Assembly (NCBI RefSeq): GCF_040436345.1
Contig: NC_133230.1
Coordinates: 15,758,197-15,822,196 of the forward strand
Direction of reading: 5' to 3'
DNA: 64,000 bases
From: Pagrus major
Lineage: Eukaryota; Chordata; Actinopteri; Spariformes; Sparidae
Shown here: positions 23,901 through 35,800 of the stretch, one piece after another
Numbering within the stretch: position 1 is the first letter of the stretch
How the letters are laid out: the number at the start of each line of letters is the position of its first letter
Notes under the pieces: generated by a model
Told to the model about the DNA's origin: nothing
The model's database searches: none
The model's input: only the letters and a program-made list of their open reading frames with translations
Program-made: the position numbers and the translations under genes

Positions 23901-26900
23901 CATTCAAACACTTAATGCGTGACCTAAATGTCACAAATTATACACACGTGCCTTGAAAGCATCTCCCCTGCTTCTCTCTTATGATACCAGTTCTTTTCCA
24001 TAATCCTTTCTATTATTGAAGACACTAACACAGCCTATCTCTTTGAAACTTGGCATGCAGCTCTGATGCATCATTTACCCTGTGTCTTACTGAATTAGAC
24101 TGCAGTGAATGCCACCACAGCGGAGCTCCTGAGGAAGCAGGAGGAGCTGGAGAAGAAGGCCCGAGAGCTGGAGAGGAGAGAGCGGGAACTGGAGTCACAC
24201 AGCCTGGGACCTGGAGCCGGTAAGAGAGGGAGGAAGAAAAGAAATAGGCCATGAGCTTAAACATGACAAAAAAGAAGTGAATAATGAATGAATACCTAAA
24301 TGTATTATTGATTTAAGGACATTTTGTTGTCTTCATCAGCCCGTCAGAATAATTGGCCCCCGCTGCCTTCGTTCTGCCCCGTGGGCCCCTGCTTCTACCA
24401 GGACATCAATGTGGAGATCACTCAGCGCTTCCAGCGCACTGTCACCATCATGTACTACTTCTGGATGTGTGAGTTCCTGTAACTCTTACTATGTGCTGTT
24501 GTGTGAATTCCCAGCAACATCCAGGGTCAGGTCAGATTACTTTGAAATGTAGTCAGTTACCTAATACAAATTGCATGGCTTTAAAAAACAAATAAATTTG
24601 CAATGTACTGCGTTGGATTATAACAAAAATGTAATCTAAAATGAATACTTTTGAATTACTTTTGGATAACTTATGTTAATGTGATATGTGAAAGAAATGG
24701 TATAAAGCCTTTTGTGGCTCCAGAGGAAGCTGCATGTAATTTGATAGATTACCTCCAGTGATGTCACTCAGTGGCTAAATTGCATTGTAGGCGATGTAGG
24801 CATCAGGTTTTATAAAGTAAGAAGAATGTGTGGAATAAAAAAGGCGATTTGTTTACAAATTGTCCAACATTGTTTTGGGAGTGCAATGCTAGACCAGTGG
24901 ACTGCTTTACAAAACATGGTGCCTACATTACCCACAATGCAACTTAGTCACTAAGTGACACCACTTGAGACAATTTATCAGATTACATGCTGCTTCCTCT
25001 GGAGCCACAAAAGGTGTTATATTAGTTTTATCACATATGCAATTGTACTCCCCATATAAAATTGGTGGAGTTACCCTTTAAGTCGCTATTAAATTACTTT
25101 GATATACAGTAGAACATGTTTTGCATATTCATATTTATGATAATTCCTAATTTTAAAATTGCCCTATTTTTAAGACTTAATCAAAAACAGAATCAAATAA
25201 TCCTGGGCAGTGTAACGATAAACTAACTATACATTATCAAATGTAATGTAGTCTGATTATAGTTACTTATTTTCTGTAATCTGATAACATGGGTTTGGGT
25301 GGTGTTGTGGCAGGAGACAGTGGGAGTGTACCTATTTTGATTGGAGTGAAACTACATGAACACCAAAATCTCCGCTTGTTAACACATGAGATTAGAAGGA
25401 GTAGAAGGCTGTGATGTTGTAAATGAAAGAATCACTTAAGGAATTGAACGTAGAGCTGACTCATGCCTGTGTGACTTCTGCTTTACTGTCTGGAGTCCGA
25501 GCTGGAATGTTTGTGCAAAGACTTGACACTTGACTGCCAGATCGAGGACTTGCAACTAAAAGACCAGAGACAATTTTCCTTCTCCAGCTGGATAATAAAG
25601 TAATTCTATTCTATTCTGCTCTAAAATCAGTTGAAGGTTCAGTTCAGTTGTCTTCGTCTATGTCAGAAGTTATTCTTATTAACCAACAGCACACAAAAAA
25701 AAGGAACCTTGATACTGATTTTTAAAATGACCACGATAGAAAGAGGAAGAGAAAGTGGAGGTGCACTTACTTTGCTTTAGATTTTTTTCACTTTATAGTT
25801 TAGTTTTACTGCTGAATGCTGAAAAATGCAGTGATGATGGACTGGTGACCTTTAATACTTAGGACCCACTTTCATACTTATGACCTACTTATATATAATT
25901 ACAAGCCTATAGAGTAATAGCCTACAAAGTTATATAAATCTGATTTTTCTGCTTTTTTGTCGAATCATAGCAAGTGTTCTGAGGCCAGGCACCAGTCCTG
26001 GATCCTCTGGCCTGTAAAACTGTGGAATGAAAACATTAAATTGACAGTTATTGTAATGGTTCCTGTCAACATTGTGAGCTCTGCTTTATGTTTTAGTTCC
26101 TTATTACTTTTTTGGATAACCCAGTTGTCTTTCTTTTACGTCTGTCTTCACGTCTAATATACTTTTCATTTATTGTAATGTATCGGCTACACATAATGCT
26201 CGACCATTTAGAGGCTGTAAAAGATGGGTTATAACAAGTGTTTGAAACAGTGATCATGATTCTTGTAGCTTAAGTTCCACAGACATAAGTTAGGATAGGA
26301 TATGATACAATATAATAAACCTTTATTGAACCTGCACTGTGGAAATTCACTTGTTAAAAAGAAAACCAAAAAATTTTTATTAAATGCATAGAAATGCAGA
26401 AGCTTTGAACACATACACCTTCCACTTCCACTTCCATTTTCACTTCCACCCTAACCCTAAAATATTACCATGATCGACATGTGTCCTCAAACAAAACCCG
26501 AGCGCCTTGAGTCCTGACCTCAGAATAATGAACAAAAACCAACTCTAAATCTAGCAGCAGGCAAAGGGATGTAATACATTGCGTAATATTGCATCAGCTT
26601 AATCTTTACAAGTTGTCTTTTTCTTCAGTCTGGGAAGGGTGGGTTGGATTTGTGCTGCACCACTCCCATTCGTCCTACTGCATTACTCAACCTGACTCCT
26701 TTTTATCTTATTTTGTCCAGTCGGCACTTGCACGCTGCTCTTCAACCTGATCTCCTCCCTGGCCATGTTCTGCGTGGACTCCTCAGGCGGTGTCGGCCTG
26801 GGCCTCGCCATCCTCTGGGCCCTCCTCTTCACCCCCTGCTCCTTTGTCTGTTGGTACCGACCTGTGTACAAAGCCTTCAGGTGTGTACCACCAAAAGAAG

Positions 26901-29714
26901 TCCAATGACCAAAAATGTATTAGCTGAAATGTTTATCCTTCACTTGCTTGTTTTTCTCTCCTCTCTAGGAGTGACAGCTCCTTCAACTTCTTTGTCTTCT
27001 TCTTCATTTTCTTTGCCCAAGTCGTCGTCTACGTCATCATGACTATTGGTATCCCTGGATGGGGTTTCAGGTACGACTAATTAACAAGTAATCTCTGTGA
27101 AAGATGGATGGATAACCCTTTACAGGCCATGTTTTTCATGTTAAACCTAGTTAAAGGATAAGTTCACAGCTAATTTTGTTATCTATGCTTAACCAAGTAT
27201 GCAGTGTCTCTGTTTGACGGAACAAAGCTAACAAGTACATAATTAAAACAAGGTGCAAAGTCATTGTCTGGATAACATATTCAAAAACACATTGCTTTTT
27301 AAGTCCAGGCGCAAATAAGGATATTAATTGACTTTATTCCCCTAATGTTTTCAATCTGTTTACTTTCTGTATCTTTCCCTCAGTGGGTGGATCGTGAGCC
27401 TGGCTGCTCTGAAGACCAGTGTCCCCGTCGGTGCGATAATGATGATGAACGCCATCCTCTTTACTGCCCAAAGCGCCATGGGGGTCGTCATGCTGAAGAA
27501 GGTGAAAACTGAATAAATTTGATTACTTGCAGGGAAAATTCACAGGTAGTGACTCAAATTAAGGTTGGGTTTTTGACATGGTGTCAGTCACATGAGCTCT
27601 GTTGGACTGATTAACAGGATATTCTTTAGTAAATTGGACAAAGTGTGAGCCTTGTATAGTGTTGTTGAGTGTGTTCACATGCTCATTTGTATCCCATTTT
27701 GGACCTTATTCAGGTTGTGGCATTTTTAAGGGAACCTTAGAAACCTGATCATAACAGTAGTCAGGTGCTCATTTCTGAGGATAAAGTTCGGTTTCGGTCT
27801 GCGCTCAGGACCAACTTCTTAATCTGATCCAAGTCAGCCTTTATTTTAGCATGTTTATCATCATCATTTACCATCATATTTATTATTTTATCAGCTTACT
27901 ACTGTGTAACTTGAATTGATAATGTACCTTCACACAAGGCACAGAATGATTTTATCAGAATACTCCAGCTAGCATCTTAGAACCGGCATTTATCACCAAT
28001 TTAAGTGTGTCCCATGTCAATTTTGACATAGATTTTACAAGTTCAGGGTAGGCCTGTCATGATAACTACTTTTTGTTGGATGCTGTATTTTTCCCAGATG
28101 TAATTGCGATAAATGGTGAAAAGACCATTTTATGCCTTTTGATATAACGATATAATGATAGATATGATGGCATATTAATGCAAGTACACCCTTTCAAAGA
28201 GCAATACGCTTTTAATTCTTATCACTCAGACATTGGAATGTGAAAAAAATATAAAAATATCCTAAATAAATAAGTTTGTTCTTCCTCTGATCCGCCAGCA
28301 GAGGTAGTAACAGAGCCGTAACAGGCAAATCAACAGCCCCTTGAAATTACACACTAAGGCGGCATTATGCCGGTGCTGCTTGGTTCAGTGTAAAAAAAAC
28401 AAAACGATGTAGATGTGAGCCTTCGTTGCAGCGTTATTGCGGAATCTCTGTGTAAAAGGGGGCCACTATAAAGGTGTCGCCACCAAACGTTTTCCGATGG
28501 TATGACGCACCTGGTGTGCACTCCTCTCTTGCACCGCATGTTATGTATTTCTAGCAATTTTTAGATGCACATAAAAGTTATGATATTTTCAACTTTCAGT
28601 GCAGAGACATACCATTAATAACATTTGATCACCCGGTTGTGTATGCAGCACCACTCCACAGGTGCACTACACTGTTATGCTGTCATGCTTTTACAAGTTG
28701 TTTTTGAAGCTGCAGTGCCTGTACAGATAAGTTCAGTGCCATCAGAGCCCTATGCATACGAACATGCATGTAAACACAACAGTCAGTATCGAGTTCATAT
28801 ATGAAATCGATAAGTCCTTAAGATATGTATGATAAGTCAGTAATGTAATTCTCATGACAGTTGTAGTAAAGAGGAACTGAAGGGATTTATGTAATACTGT
28901 TTAATAGCCCAAGCCTAAAAGTTAACCTGACATGGACCGGGGTAGTCTGGATGGATAACTTCCTTTTTGAAACACAATTTCCTTTACATAAGCCTGATTT
29001 AACTGTTATTATTGCTTTATAAAACGCCCCTTATGATGGTTACATGATAAACTGTTTAGCGGGATACTAGTGAGCGTGTTAACACAAACGAATAGTTCAA
29101 AAGGTTGAGGAAAAAATGGAAATGTTATATTTTAAACGCAGGAAATCACACGAAAAGGCAGAAAAATTATCCTAATTGTTTGTCCATGTATGTACTCATT
29201 TAATGAAGGACTGGTCGGTCTAAGTCAAATAATGCTTGAATAATTAATACTTATTATGCGCTGTGCTTGTAAATGCTTTTGATAAGGCGAAGAATGAATT
29301 AGGAGATACTGTGACATGATCGACGCGATCACATCTCCTGAAGACAGCAGAATCTAAATTGTTAAGCTGTATCTGCACTTGCTGACAATCAACTGCGCCC
29401 AGGTGGTGCACCTGCCATGAAGCAGTCTGTAGATAACAAACAGTCTGAATAATAGCCAGATATCAGGTTCTGCGTATCATTTTCACCCTCACAATGTGCA
29501 TGATATGATGATGAACTGCTGCATGTATCAGGTGTCAGCATGCTCTGCTCTTCCCCTTCTTCAGATACACAGTCTGTACAGGCAAACCGACGCCAGCTTT
29601 CAGAAGGCCCAGGCCGAGTTTGCCACCGGAGTCATGGCCAATCAGGCCGTACGCCAGGCGGCTACCACCGCTGCCGCCGGCGCTGCCCAGGGGGCCTTCA
29701 GTGCTCCTCGATAG
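20933..29714 (+). CDS. scamp3: Secretory carrier-associated membrane protein 3, nine exons
   Basis: Four-pass membrane protein of the trans-Golgi/endosomal recycling pathway, acting in vesicle trafficking and receptor sorting. Exons: 20933-20986, 21277-21357, 23342-23449, 24099-24219, 24340-24468, 26721-26880, 26969-27070, 27384-27501, 29565-29714 (1023 nt, 340 residues; human about 347). The cytosolic N terminus carries NPF repeats (QNPFQ near residue 15, YNPFD near 38) that bind EH-domain proteins, a proline-rich stretch, and a charged coiled coil (about 89-115, [20 protein letters not shown]). [19 protein letters not shown] leads into four hydrophobic segments. [11 protein letters not shown] (about 208-218) is the conserved SCAMP E peptide. 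The tail [13 protein letters not shown]...GAFSAPR matches SCAMP3 rather than the short SCAMP4/5 type. SCAMP1/2 are weaker alternatives. Terminal exon and stop are clear. Confidence 0.95.
21765..21899. repeat. Fragment of the GGGCTCCAGACTAAC element in scamp3 intron 2
   Basis: Ends AAGGTTAGTCTGGAGCCCTG, the inverted form of the end at 10794. The upstream part contains AGTGCAACTAAACATTTTCA, repeated again at about 21971-21990. Confidence 0.55.
22661..22919. repeat. Terminal-inverted-repeat element in scamp3 intron 2
   Basis: Starts GGCTGTAACTAACAATTAGT and ends ACTAATCAATTAATTGTTGC followed by AGCTCT, inverted ends. The central block ATTTTCTCCAAACCCAAAGA with CTGTTTACTG matches, inverted, the centre of 62246-62554. 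Non-coding. Confidence 0.7.
24528..25300. repeat. GTAATCTGATTAC-type repeat interrupted by a palindromic element
   Basis: Left part 24528-24675 and right part 25084-25300 both carry AATGTAGTC(A/T)G and TAATCT-rich sequence typical of one dispersed fish repeat. Between them lies the inverted-repeat element at 24680-25082. The nested order is inferred from the two flanks looking like one element. Lies in scamp3 intron 5. Confidence 0.45.
24680..25082. repeat. Palindromic MITE-like element, arms of about 150 bp
   Basis: CTTTTGTGGCTCCAGAGGAA with GCTGCATGTAAT near the left reappears inverted at about 24975-25015 (ATTACATGCTGC then TTCCTCTGGAGCCACAAAAG). The inner arms also match (TTGCATTGTAGGCGATGTAG against CTACATTACCCACAATGCAA). 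Lies in scamp3 intron 5; a single related arm is at 33550-33672. Confidence 0.8.
25301..26720. other. scamp3 intron 5, remainder
   Basis: No exon-like sequence. A short G-poor run CTTCCACTTCCACTTCCATT occurs near 26419. The reading frame at 26644-27042 overlaps scamp3 exon 6 in another frame and is not a gene. Confidence 0.5.
28051..28861. repeat. Probable DNA-transposon-derived element in scamp3 intron 8
   Basis: GGCCTGTCATGATAACTAC at the left and AATTCTCATGACAGTTGTAG at the right are imperfect inverted ends about 800 bp apart. The interior has ATAACGATATAATGATAGAT as in fish elements of this type, but no transposase frame. Confidence 0.35.
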
Positions 29715-30445
29715 AGAGGGACGAGAGGGGTCAGGAGAGTGAGATGCATGGAGGAAGAGGAGGAGGAGGCCCTTTCAGCTGATAGGGGATCAGTTTGGTA
29801 TTTATTTCCCCACAGGTGATTAGAATTTGATGGCAGGTGAGGGGGGAGTGAGTCTGTATAATTACCCCTGGGTAACTGAACTTCAGGGCACGTGCATGAG
29901 ACAGAGGTAGGGTTGTCCAATTTCTAAAGGTGTACAGGACAAGTTAGCTACACGGCCAAACCAGGAGTCAGCAAATCATGCGTTGATTCAAGAAAAGATG
30001 TGAAGCTGTATGAAATGTATCACAGTTGTACCAAGTGTCAGTAAACGCAGGGAAAATAATTTCTTGTATGAAAAAACAAGCTGTGTGCCAAGTGGGACAG
30101 TTTTAGCCTGGATTTTCTGCAATTAGAAATGACTTTGATGTATGTTGTGTTAAAGAGGAGATATGTTTGAGACAAGAGTTGAACACTGAAATGCTGCCAT
30201 TCTAACATTTGATCCATAACTGAGTGGCTCAACTTTGGCCAACACTATTTCTTTCATTGCTTAGGTGTAAACTAACAAGTCGTTTTGTTATTATTTCAAA
30301 CGAGAATGCCTATTTACCTTATTGCCAAACACTCCCATACTGTAAAGATTATGAACATGTGTTGTTTCGGTTTCAAATATATCTGTCACTGTTCTGTTGG
30401 TGTTTGCTTGTGGTTCTTATTATTACAAGTCATTGTCTTTGTTTT

Positions 30446-30451
30446 AATAAA
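30446..30451 (+). promoter_or_regulatory. scamp3: Probable poly(A) signal of scamp3
   Basis: AATAAA about 730 nt past the scamp3 stop, followed by a T/G-rich stretch (GTCTGCTCCAGTTATTG). It is a plausible 3' end for the transcript and lies just before a repeat-rich intergenic block. Confidence 0.5.
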
Positions 30452-30557
30452 AAATATATTGTCATGCTTACACAGTCTGCTCCAGTTATTGCCTTAAATG
30501 TATTTTCGTCCAAGTTCAGTGTCTTAACATACCTTTAAGGATTGCTAACTAATATTC

Positions 30558-31600
30558 ACAGATGTGAATTTGAGTCACTGCGACATGGACTGACTTGCAA
30601 CTTGACTTAACAGAAAATAAATGACTTGAGACTGGACTGAGGATAAGTTCACCTAAAAATGGAAATTCAATCATTATCTGCCCATCCTCATGCCGATTGA
30701 AAGGTGAAGTTTCGTTGTCCACAAAACTTTCTGGAGCTTCACAGCAAAACAACAACATAACCCTCCCAACCCCGACAAAACTTCACCTGATTTTCCATTG
30801 GCAGGAGGGTTAGTAGATAATGACTGAATTTTCCCTTTAGGGCGAACTTTTCCTTTAAGGATGACTTGAGACATGATGACTTGAATTACTTGTATATGTT
30901 ATGTCAAGTTTTTTTTTTCATTCAAACACAAGTTTATGATACATACACGTTTTGTACAGCCAAATAATCTTCACAGATGAACACCAATTTTTGATTTTCA
31001 AAGCATAAATTAAATCACTAGACGTAAAAAGCTAACATTAGGCTATAAACGGACAACATTGCGTCTCACAAGCGTGTCACTACACAATTACTATACACAT
31101 TTTCTATAAATTGATAAGCTTACAAGTTGTAAAGTTAGTTAGAAGTTTGTAAGTCGGCCTGTAAAGACGGACTAGTGAGTAGATGAGTCTGACAACTTCT
31201 GTAGTCTCATTTAGCCACTTGTTAGCAACCGCCGTTTTTAAGACACATAAGCGATTTATGATTAAATTGTGGGACGTTTAATGATGTATTTTATGTTGTG
31301 GAACAAAACGTGTTAATATCTTCAGGCATTTAATTGAAAGCCCATTCAAAAAACTAATTGACTATGAGACGAGGGAACCGGATGTGCAAAAATGCTAACC
31401 AATTTTCGGGACTACAAACCATATCAGAAAGGAAGGTACATGTCTTTTCTCTTTGTAAAGACCGTATAGCCTAGCTACTTCGAAAAATTGACTTGCCTTG
31501 CTTTCATTTGACACAACCTGACTTGTCTTGCCCAAAAAGACATGACTTGGGACTTGACTTGTCAAAAACAAACGACTTGAGACTTGTGAAGTCTGCTAAC
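30558..31600. repeat. GACTTGAGACTTG heptamer-rich repeat, split by a MITE
   Basis: Variants of GACTTGAGACTTGACTTG cluster at 30575-30640, 30862-30895 and 31490-31590. The AGTTCACC MITE at 30641-30861 lies inside the first cluster. The heptamer motif is a known feature of a dispersed fish repeat. Confidence 0.55.
30641..30861. mobile_element. AGTTCACC-type MITE with about 80-bp inverted arms
   Basis: The left arm (30641-30720; GGATAAGTTCACCTAAAAAT, then ATTCAATCATTATCTGCCCA) is matched by the reverse complement of 30780-30861 (TAGTAGATAATGACTGAATT, then GGGCGAACTTTTCCTTTAAG). The whole element is about 220 bp, can fold as a near-complete hairpin and has no coding capacity. It is the most compact copy of the family at 2931-3460 and 8464-9770. 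Confidence 0.8.
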
Positions 31601-32098
31601 TGCTAATAGTGTTAGCTTAACGGGTACTGCGTTGCTAGGAAACCGCTCGGGTCGAGTTGTGCGGAGGGGAACACACGCAGACATTTGAACCACATTTGTG
31701 TTTTTCAGAAGAGAGGATCCACCTGAAAACATTTTGTATTCTCTGGCGACACCCAACACACTTGAGGGAAACTGCAGCCGTGATGTCATCCTGACAACTT
31801 GTTGCTTTTTGAGCTCTGTCTGGTTTCTTTTTGCGGCACTGACCCGAGACAAGTCTGATCATGAAGCCACAGGTTATTAACGCTACTCAACAGTATTTCT
31901 TGATCACGAAACCAATCGAAAAATCTTTATAAACTTTGCTTTTGTGTAAAAAACAAACAGAAAAACGACAGGAGTGTGTTGCCTGCTGATTAATTATATG
32001 AATGTGTCATCTGCAGCCGGTTTCCTGACCCTCCGGGACTGCTCGGAGACTTTTATGGGCTGCCACAGCGACGTCAGGCGCTGCGCTTCACCGTGAAG
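31601..32098. other. Upstream region of rnf115
   Basis: No TATA box noted. TTGCTAGGAAACCGCTCGGGT at 31632-31652 is nearly repeated at about 22254-22274 in scamp3 intron 2, so part of this is a dispersed sequence. GC content rises toward 32020-32100, as expected for a promoter. Confidence 0.4.
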
Positions 32099-32107
32099 AT
32101 GGCGGAG
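32096..32107 (+). promoter_or_regulatory. YY1-like AAGATGGCGG overlapping the rnf115 start codon
   Basis: AAGATGGCGG spans the initiating ATG and matches the YY1 core AANATGGCGGC in all but the final base. YY1 sites overlapping start codons near transcription starts are a known vertebrate promoter arrangement, and it also gives a fair Kozak context (purine at -3, G at +4). Confidence 0.4.
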
Positions 32108-32820
32108 GCTGCGGAGACACCACAACACCGTTTTTTCTGTCACTGCTGTAAATGTGAAACTAACCCCAAACTCCCGGTGAGTCACTTTGGAGAGTTGTTT
32201 TTTATTCCACATGCTGCTCTGTGAATCATCCAAGCGCACATGGTGGGAGGGATTCAGACTTCTTTTGAAAAGCTATTTCTTGTTTTTGAAAGTGCAAACC
32301 GAACGGATTGATTTGTAACGGTGGGCTCTTAACAACAATAATAATAATAATCACTGGGCTCACCGAAGCGCACATACAAGTATGACACCCTGTTTGCTTT
32401 GGTGGTTGTTTGTGTGCGTTCACGTTGCGCAGAGATCTTACATTAGAGAGAGAGAGAGGGAGTCAAATCTGGTGATTCACGCTGCCATATTTAGAAGCAC
32501 CACTGTTGGCGACTTTGGCCAGTTGTCTACTGTCAACTGCCTGTGAGAGACGTAAGAGGGGCTGGCCGGGTGTCACCACATGCACCGACAGCACGTACAT
32601 GGCTCTCCAGACTGTTCGAGCCGCAAATAGGTGCCTTCAGGCTGCAGCCACATTTGTTTTGTGGCCCTTTAGTCCCAGTTACCCAAATAATTTCACTTGA
32701 ACTGACTTTGCTGGAGATTAATTTCTTCTTCTGATTGTTCAGTCACTCTTAGAGCACGATTACGCGCCCATAATATGATGGAGCAAAACGTTTGTTTGTT
32801 TGTTTGTTTGTTTGTGAGAA

Positions 32821-32855
<35 letters not shown>

Positions 32856-35800
32856 TTGAAATATGCAAGGGTGCACTCTGTAGTTTTGGAGAAGAAATCC
32901 AAACAGAAAAGTAGTATTTATGATAGTAATAAAGGCAATAATACAAACTCAGAAATATGTATTTAATGAATATATTTCCGTAACTGAATAAACAAGCTGT
33001 CCTAGGAGGGAACAGTTTTGCAAATATAAACAAACAAAACAAATGGCGCTTGTGTTTGTTTATTCAGTCATGAAAATAATCAATTAAGTTTTTCGCTTCC
33101 AATTTAAAGGTGCACTATACTTTTTTTAGTAACAGTTTTGGTTATGTAGTCCTATATTCTTGATCTGTAAGGTTTAGGGGTAGACCAATTATCGACCATG
33201 GCTGATTATTGGGGCTGATATTCAGCATTTTGCAGATTGCGCATACATTTGTGCTACTTTGGCTCTGATGCAGCATCCTCTCAAACAATGTCTTGCCCAC
33301 AACACTATCTGATTGGTAACACGTCACAATTAATAGCCTATAAACACTGAATAATCTGACTCTGCAAAGTAACTAATTACTAAATGAATCAATTAAATGT
33401 GGTAGAGTGGAAGTATAAAGTAGCAGAAAATGGAAATACTCGCGTAAAGTACCTGAGAATTGTACTTAAGAACAGTACTAGAGTAAATTGTACTAATGTT
33501 TATTCATCACAGGTTATTTTTACACAAAAAGATAGAAATTAGAAATAGATTATTTGCAGCATCCTCTGGAGCCACAAAAGGCTTTATACTTCTTTTTCTA
33601 CACATGCAGTAGTACTCCCCATGACCTGTAAACACACTTTAATGTGTAAGATTGATGGAGTTATCCTTTAAGACATCACCCTGGACTTTGAGAAACTGGG
33701 ATGTCATACTCTCCACCTTTCCTGCCTGTATCTATACCATCACTCTCGAATAAAAAGTGCAACTTATGCTTTTGTGGCTAAAGGAGAGCAAATCTCTGCA
33801 GTCAAGTCCCAAAATGTAATTAATCCTCGTAGTTTGCAATGAGATGAGATGTTTGAGTGTCCACATTTTTTGGGCTTGTGGAGTTATATAGTTATAACAT
33901 TTTTTCTCTTCAAGGACTTGGTCTGTCCCAGGTGTGACTCTGGTTTCATTGAGGAGGTGACAGAAGGCTCCAGGTACAGCTCAGTTTTGGTTAGAAAACT
34001 TACTTTCTGGTTTGTAAAAATGTTTCACACAGGTTTTTATTTTGCTGTCTAGTCTTCTGCAGGACAGCAGCACATCATCGTCCAGTGAAGAGTCGGACTC
34101 TTTGTTCTCAGAGGTATGTCCTTACAACAAACAGTATTTGACTAAGAACTCTCCTCCGTCTCTATGGCTTTGTTTGACACGTTGCTTCTCTGGTCTCTCT
34201 CTGAGCTATGGCAGCTGCTGTTTATGGAGCGCTCTGCTCTGCTGTCACATCCGCCTTCCTCGGAGTCCGACCCAGACGACAGTGAGCAGGTATCTGCAGG
34301 TCAGAGCCGTCCATCTCCGGTGTCACCAGGCGCTGCCGAGGCCAGAGAACCAGAGTCTCCATCGCAGCCTGAACAAGAGAGGTCCCCCAGGTCTGAGCAA
34401 AGACCTGCAGTGGAAGGGTGTGTGGGAATGGTACACAGAAACTCTGACAGTGTATAAATAATTTGGTATCATATATTTGTTCCTTTTTATGTCTTGTGAT
34501 GGTTAATACAAGGAATTAAAAGATATACATATAGAATCATTTCTGTTAAGATTCAGAATCTCTTCCGCAAGGGAGTTCTGGCCTTGACAGCCGCATAAGA
34601 AGTTCAGAAGAACAAACGACAACTTTAAACAAACAACGTAGGAAGGAAGGAAATAAGCGACTGACTTCAATTAAAAAACAATCAGCAATTTACATGTAGT
34701 GTTCATTAAAAGGACATGTGCATTCAGTGGTCAAATAGTCCGTAATCCTATTTTTATGATCCTCCATACACATCACATTTACATTTTATCTTCTACTCAT
34801 GCTGAGGCAATTGCTGTTACTTTTTAGCAACACTACTATCAGGACAAAGCATTGAAAACGTGTGAGAAAGCTTTCTTATTACAGTGTAAGTCCGAGGAAT
34901 ATGGGTTGAAACTTAAAGCATAACCTTAAACTCTATTACAGATATAAAGATTGGCAATCAGTGTTCAGGGGGGATTAAAATTCAGACGTATTTGACTATT
35001 TCTTTTTAAACAGGATTTTCTCCCACTCATACCTCACCTGATAATGATGTGATTCAGTTTTTCCATTATATTTTCATTAAGTTTTCATTCTAAATGATCC
35101 CAATGTAATAATTTGAAATGAACTGCTCAAAATCATTCTTGCTTATCTTGCTTAAAAGTGCAGTCATGGGAATCTTACACTTTTGTTTCAGTATCAGACT
35201 GTACAGCGTGCTGCATAACACTCCTAATCTGTTTTGTGCAGCTGCATTCATCAGTTGATTTACTAAAGAATATAAGAAGTAAAGTGTATGTTTTGAAAGC
35301 GCACTAAAGCATACGTATTTCCTGTCTGATTTTGCCCTCTCAAGGATTGTGCAGCAGTTCTTGACCGGCCTGTTCGCCAACAACGGAAACCCCGGTGCTG
35401 CACCGGCTGCACTGTAAGCGCTTTGTGATCTTCGATTCACATCATTTGCTTTTGATTTTATCTAGACACTCCCTCCCTCTTTCTCTCTCCCGCCCTCTTT
35501 CTGTTCGTCTCTCAGATCCAGCATGCTACAGCTATACGCAAACCCTGGAGATTATGCATGGGGTCAGGGAGGTCTGGATGCTGTCATCACAGAGGTCAGT
35601 GATATCAGAGGTATTGATTTATAAGCACTCTGGCCTCATTTTTTGTTTTATCATGGTTCCCCTCTCTCTTAACCTTTTGTATTGAAACTAAAATCTACTT
35701 TCATATCTCCTGTTCCAGTCTCAACACCCACATCTTTATTTGTCGACACAAACTACAGCTCCCTTGTTTTACTGCCTCTGTCCCTCATTTTTTCACACTG

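Noticed and set aside
26644-27042. 132-codon frame at scamp3 exon 6
   Set aside because: Different frame from the conserved SCAMP membrane segment and includes intron sequence.
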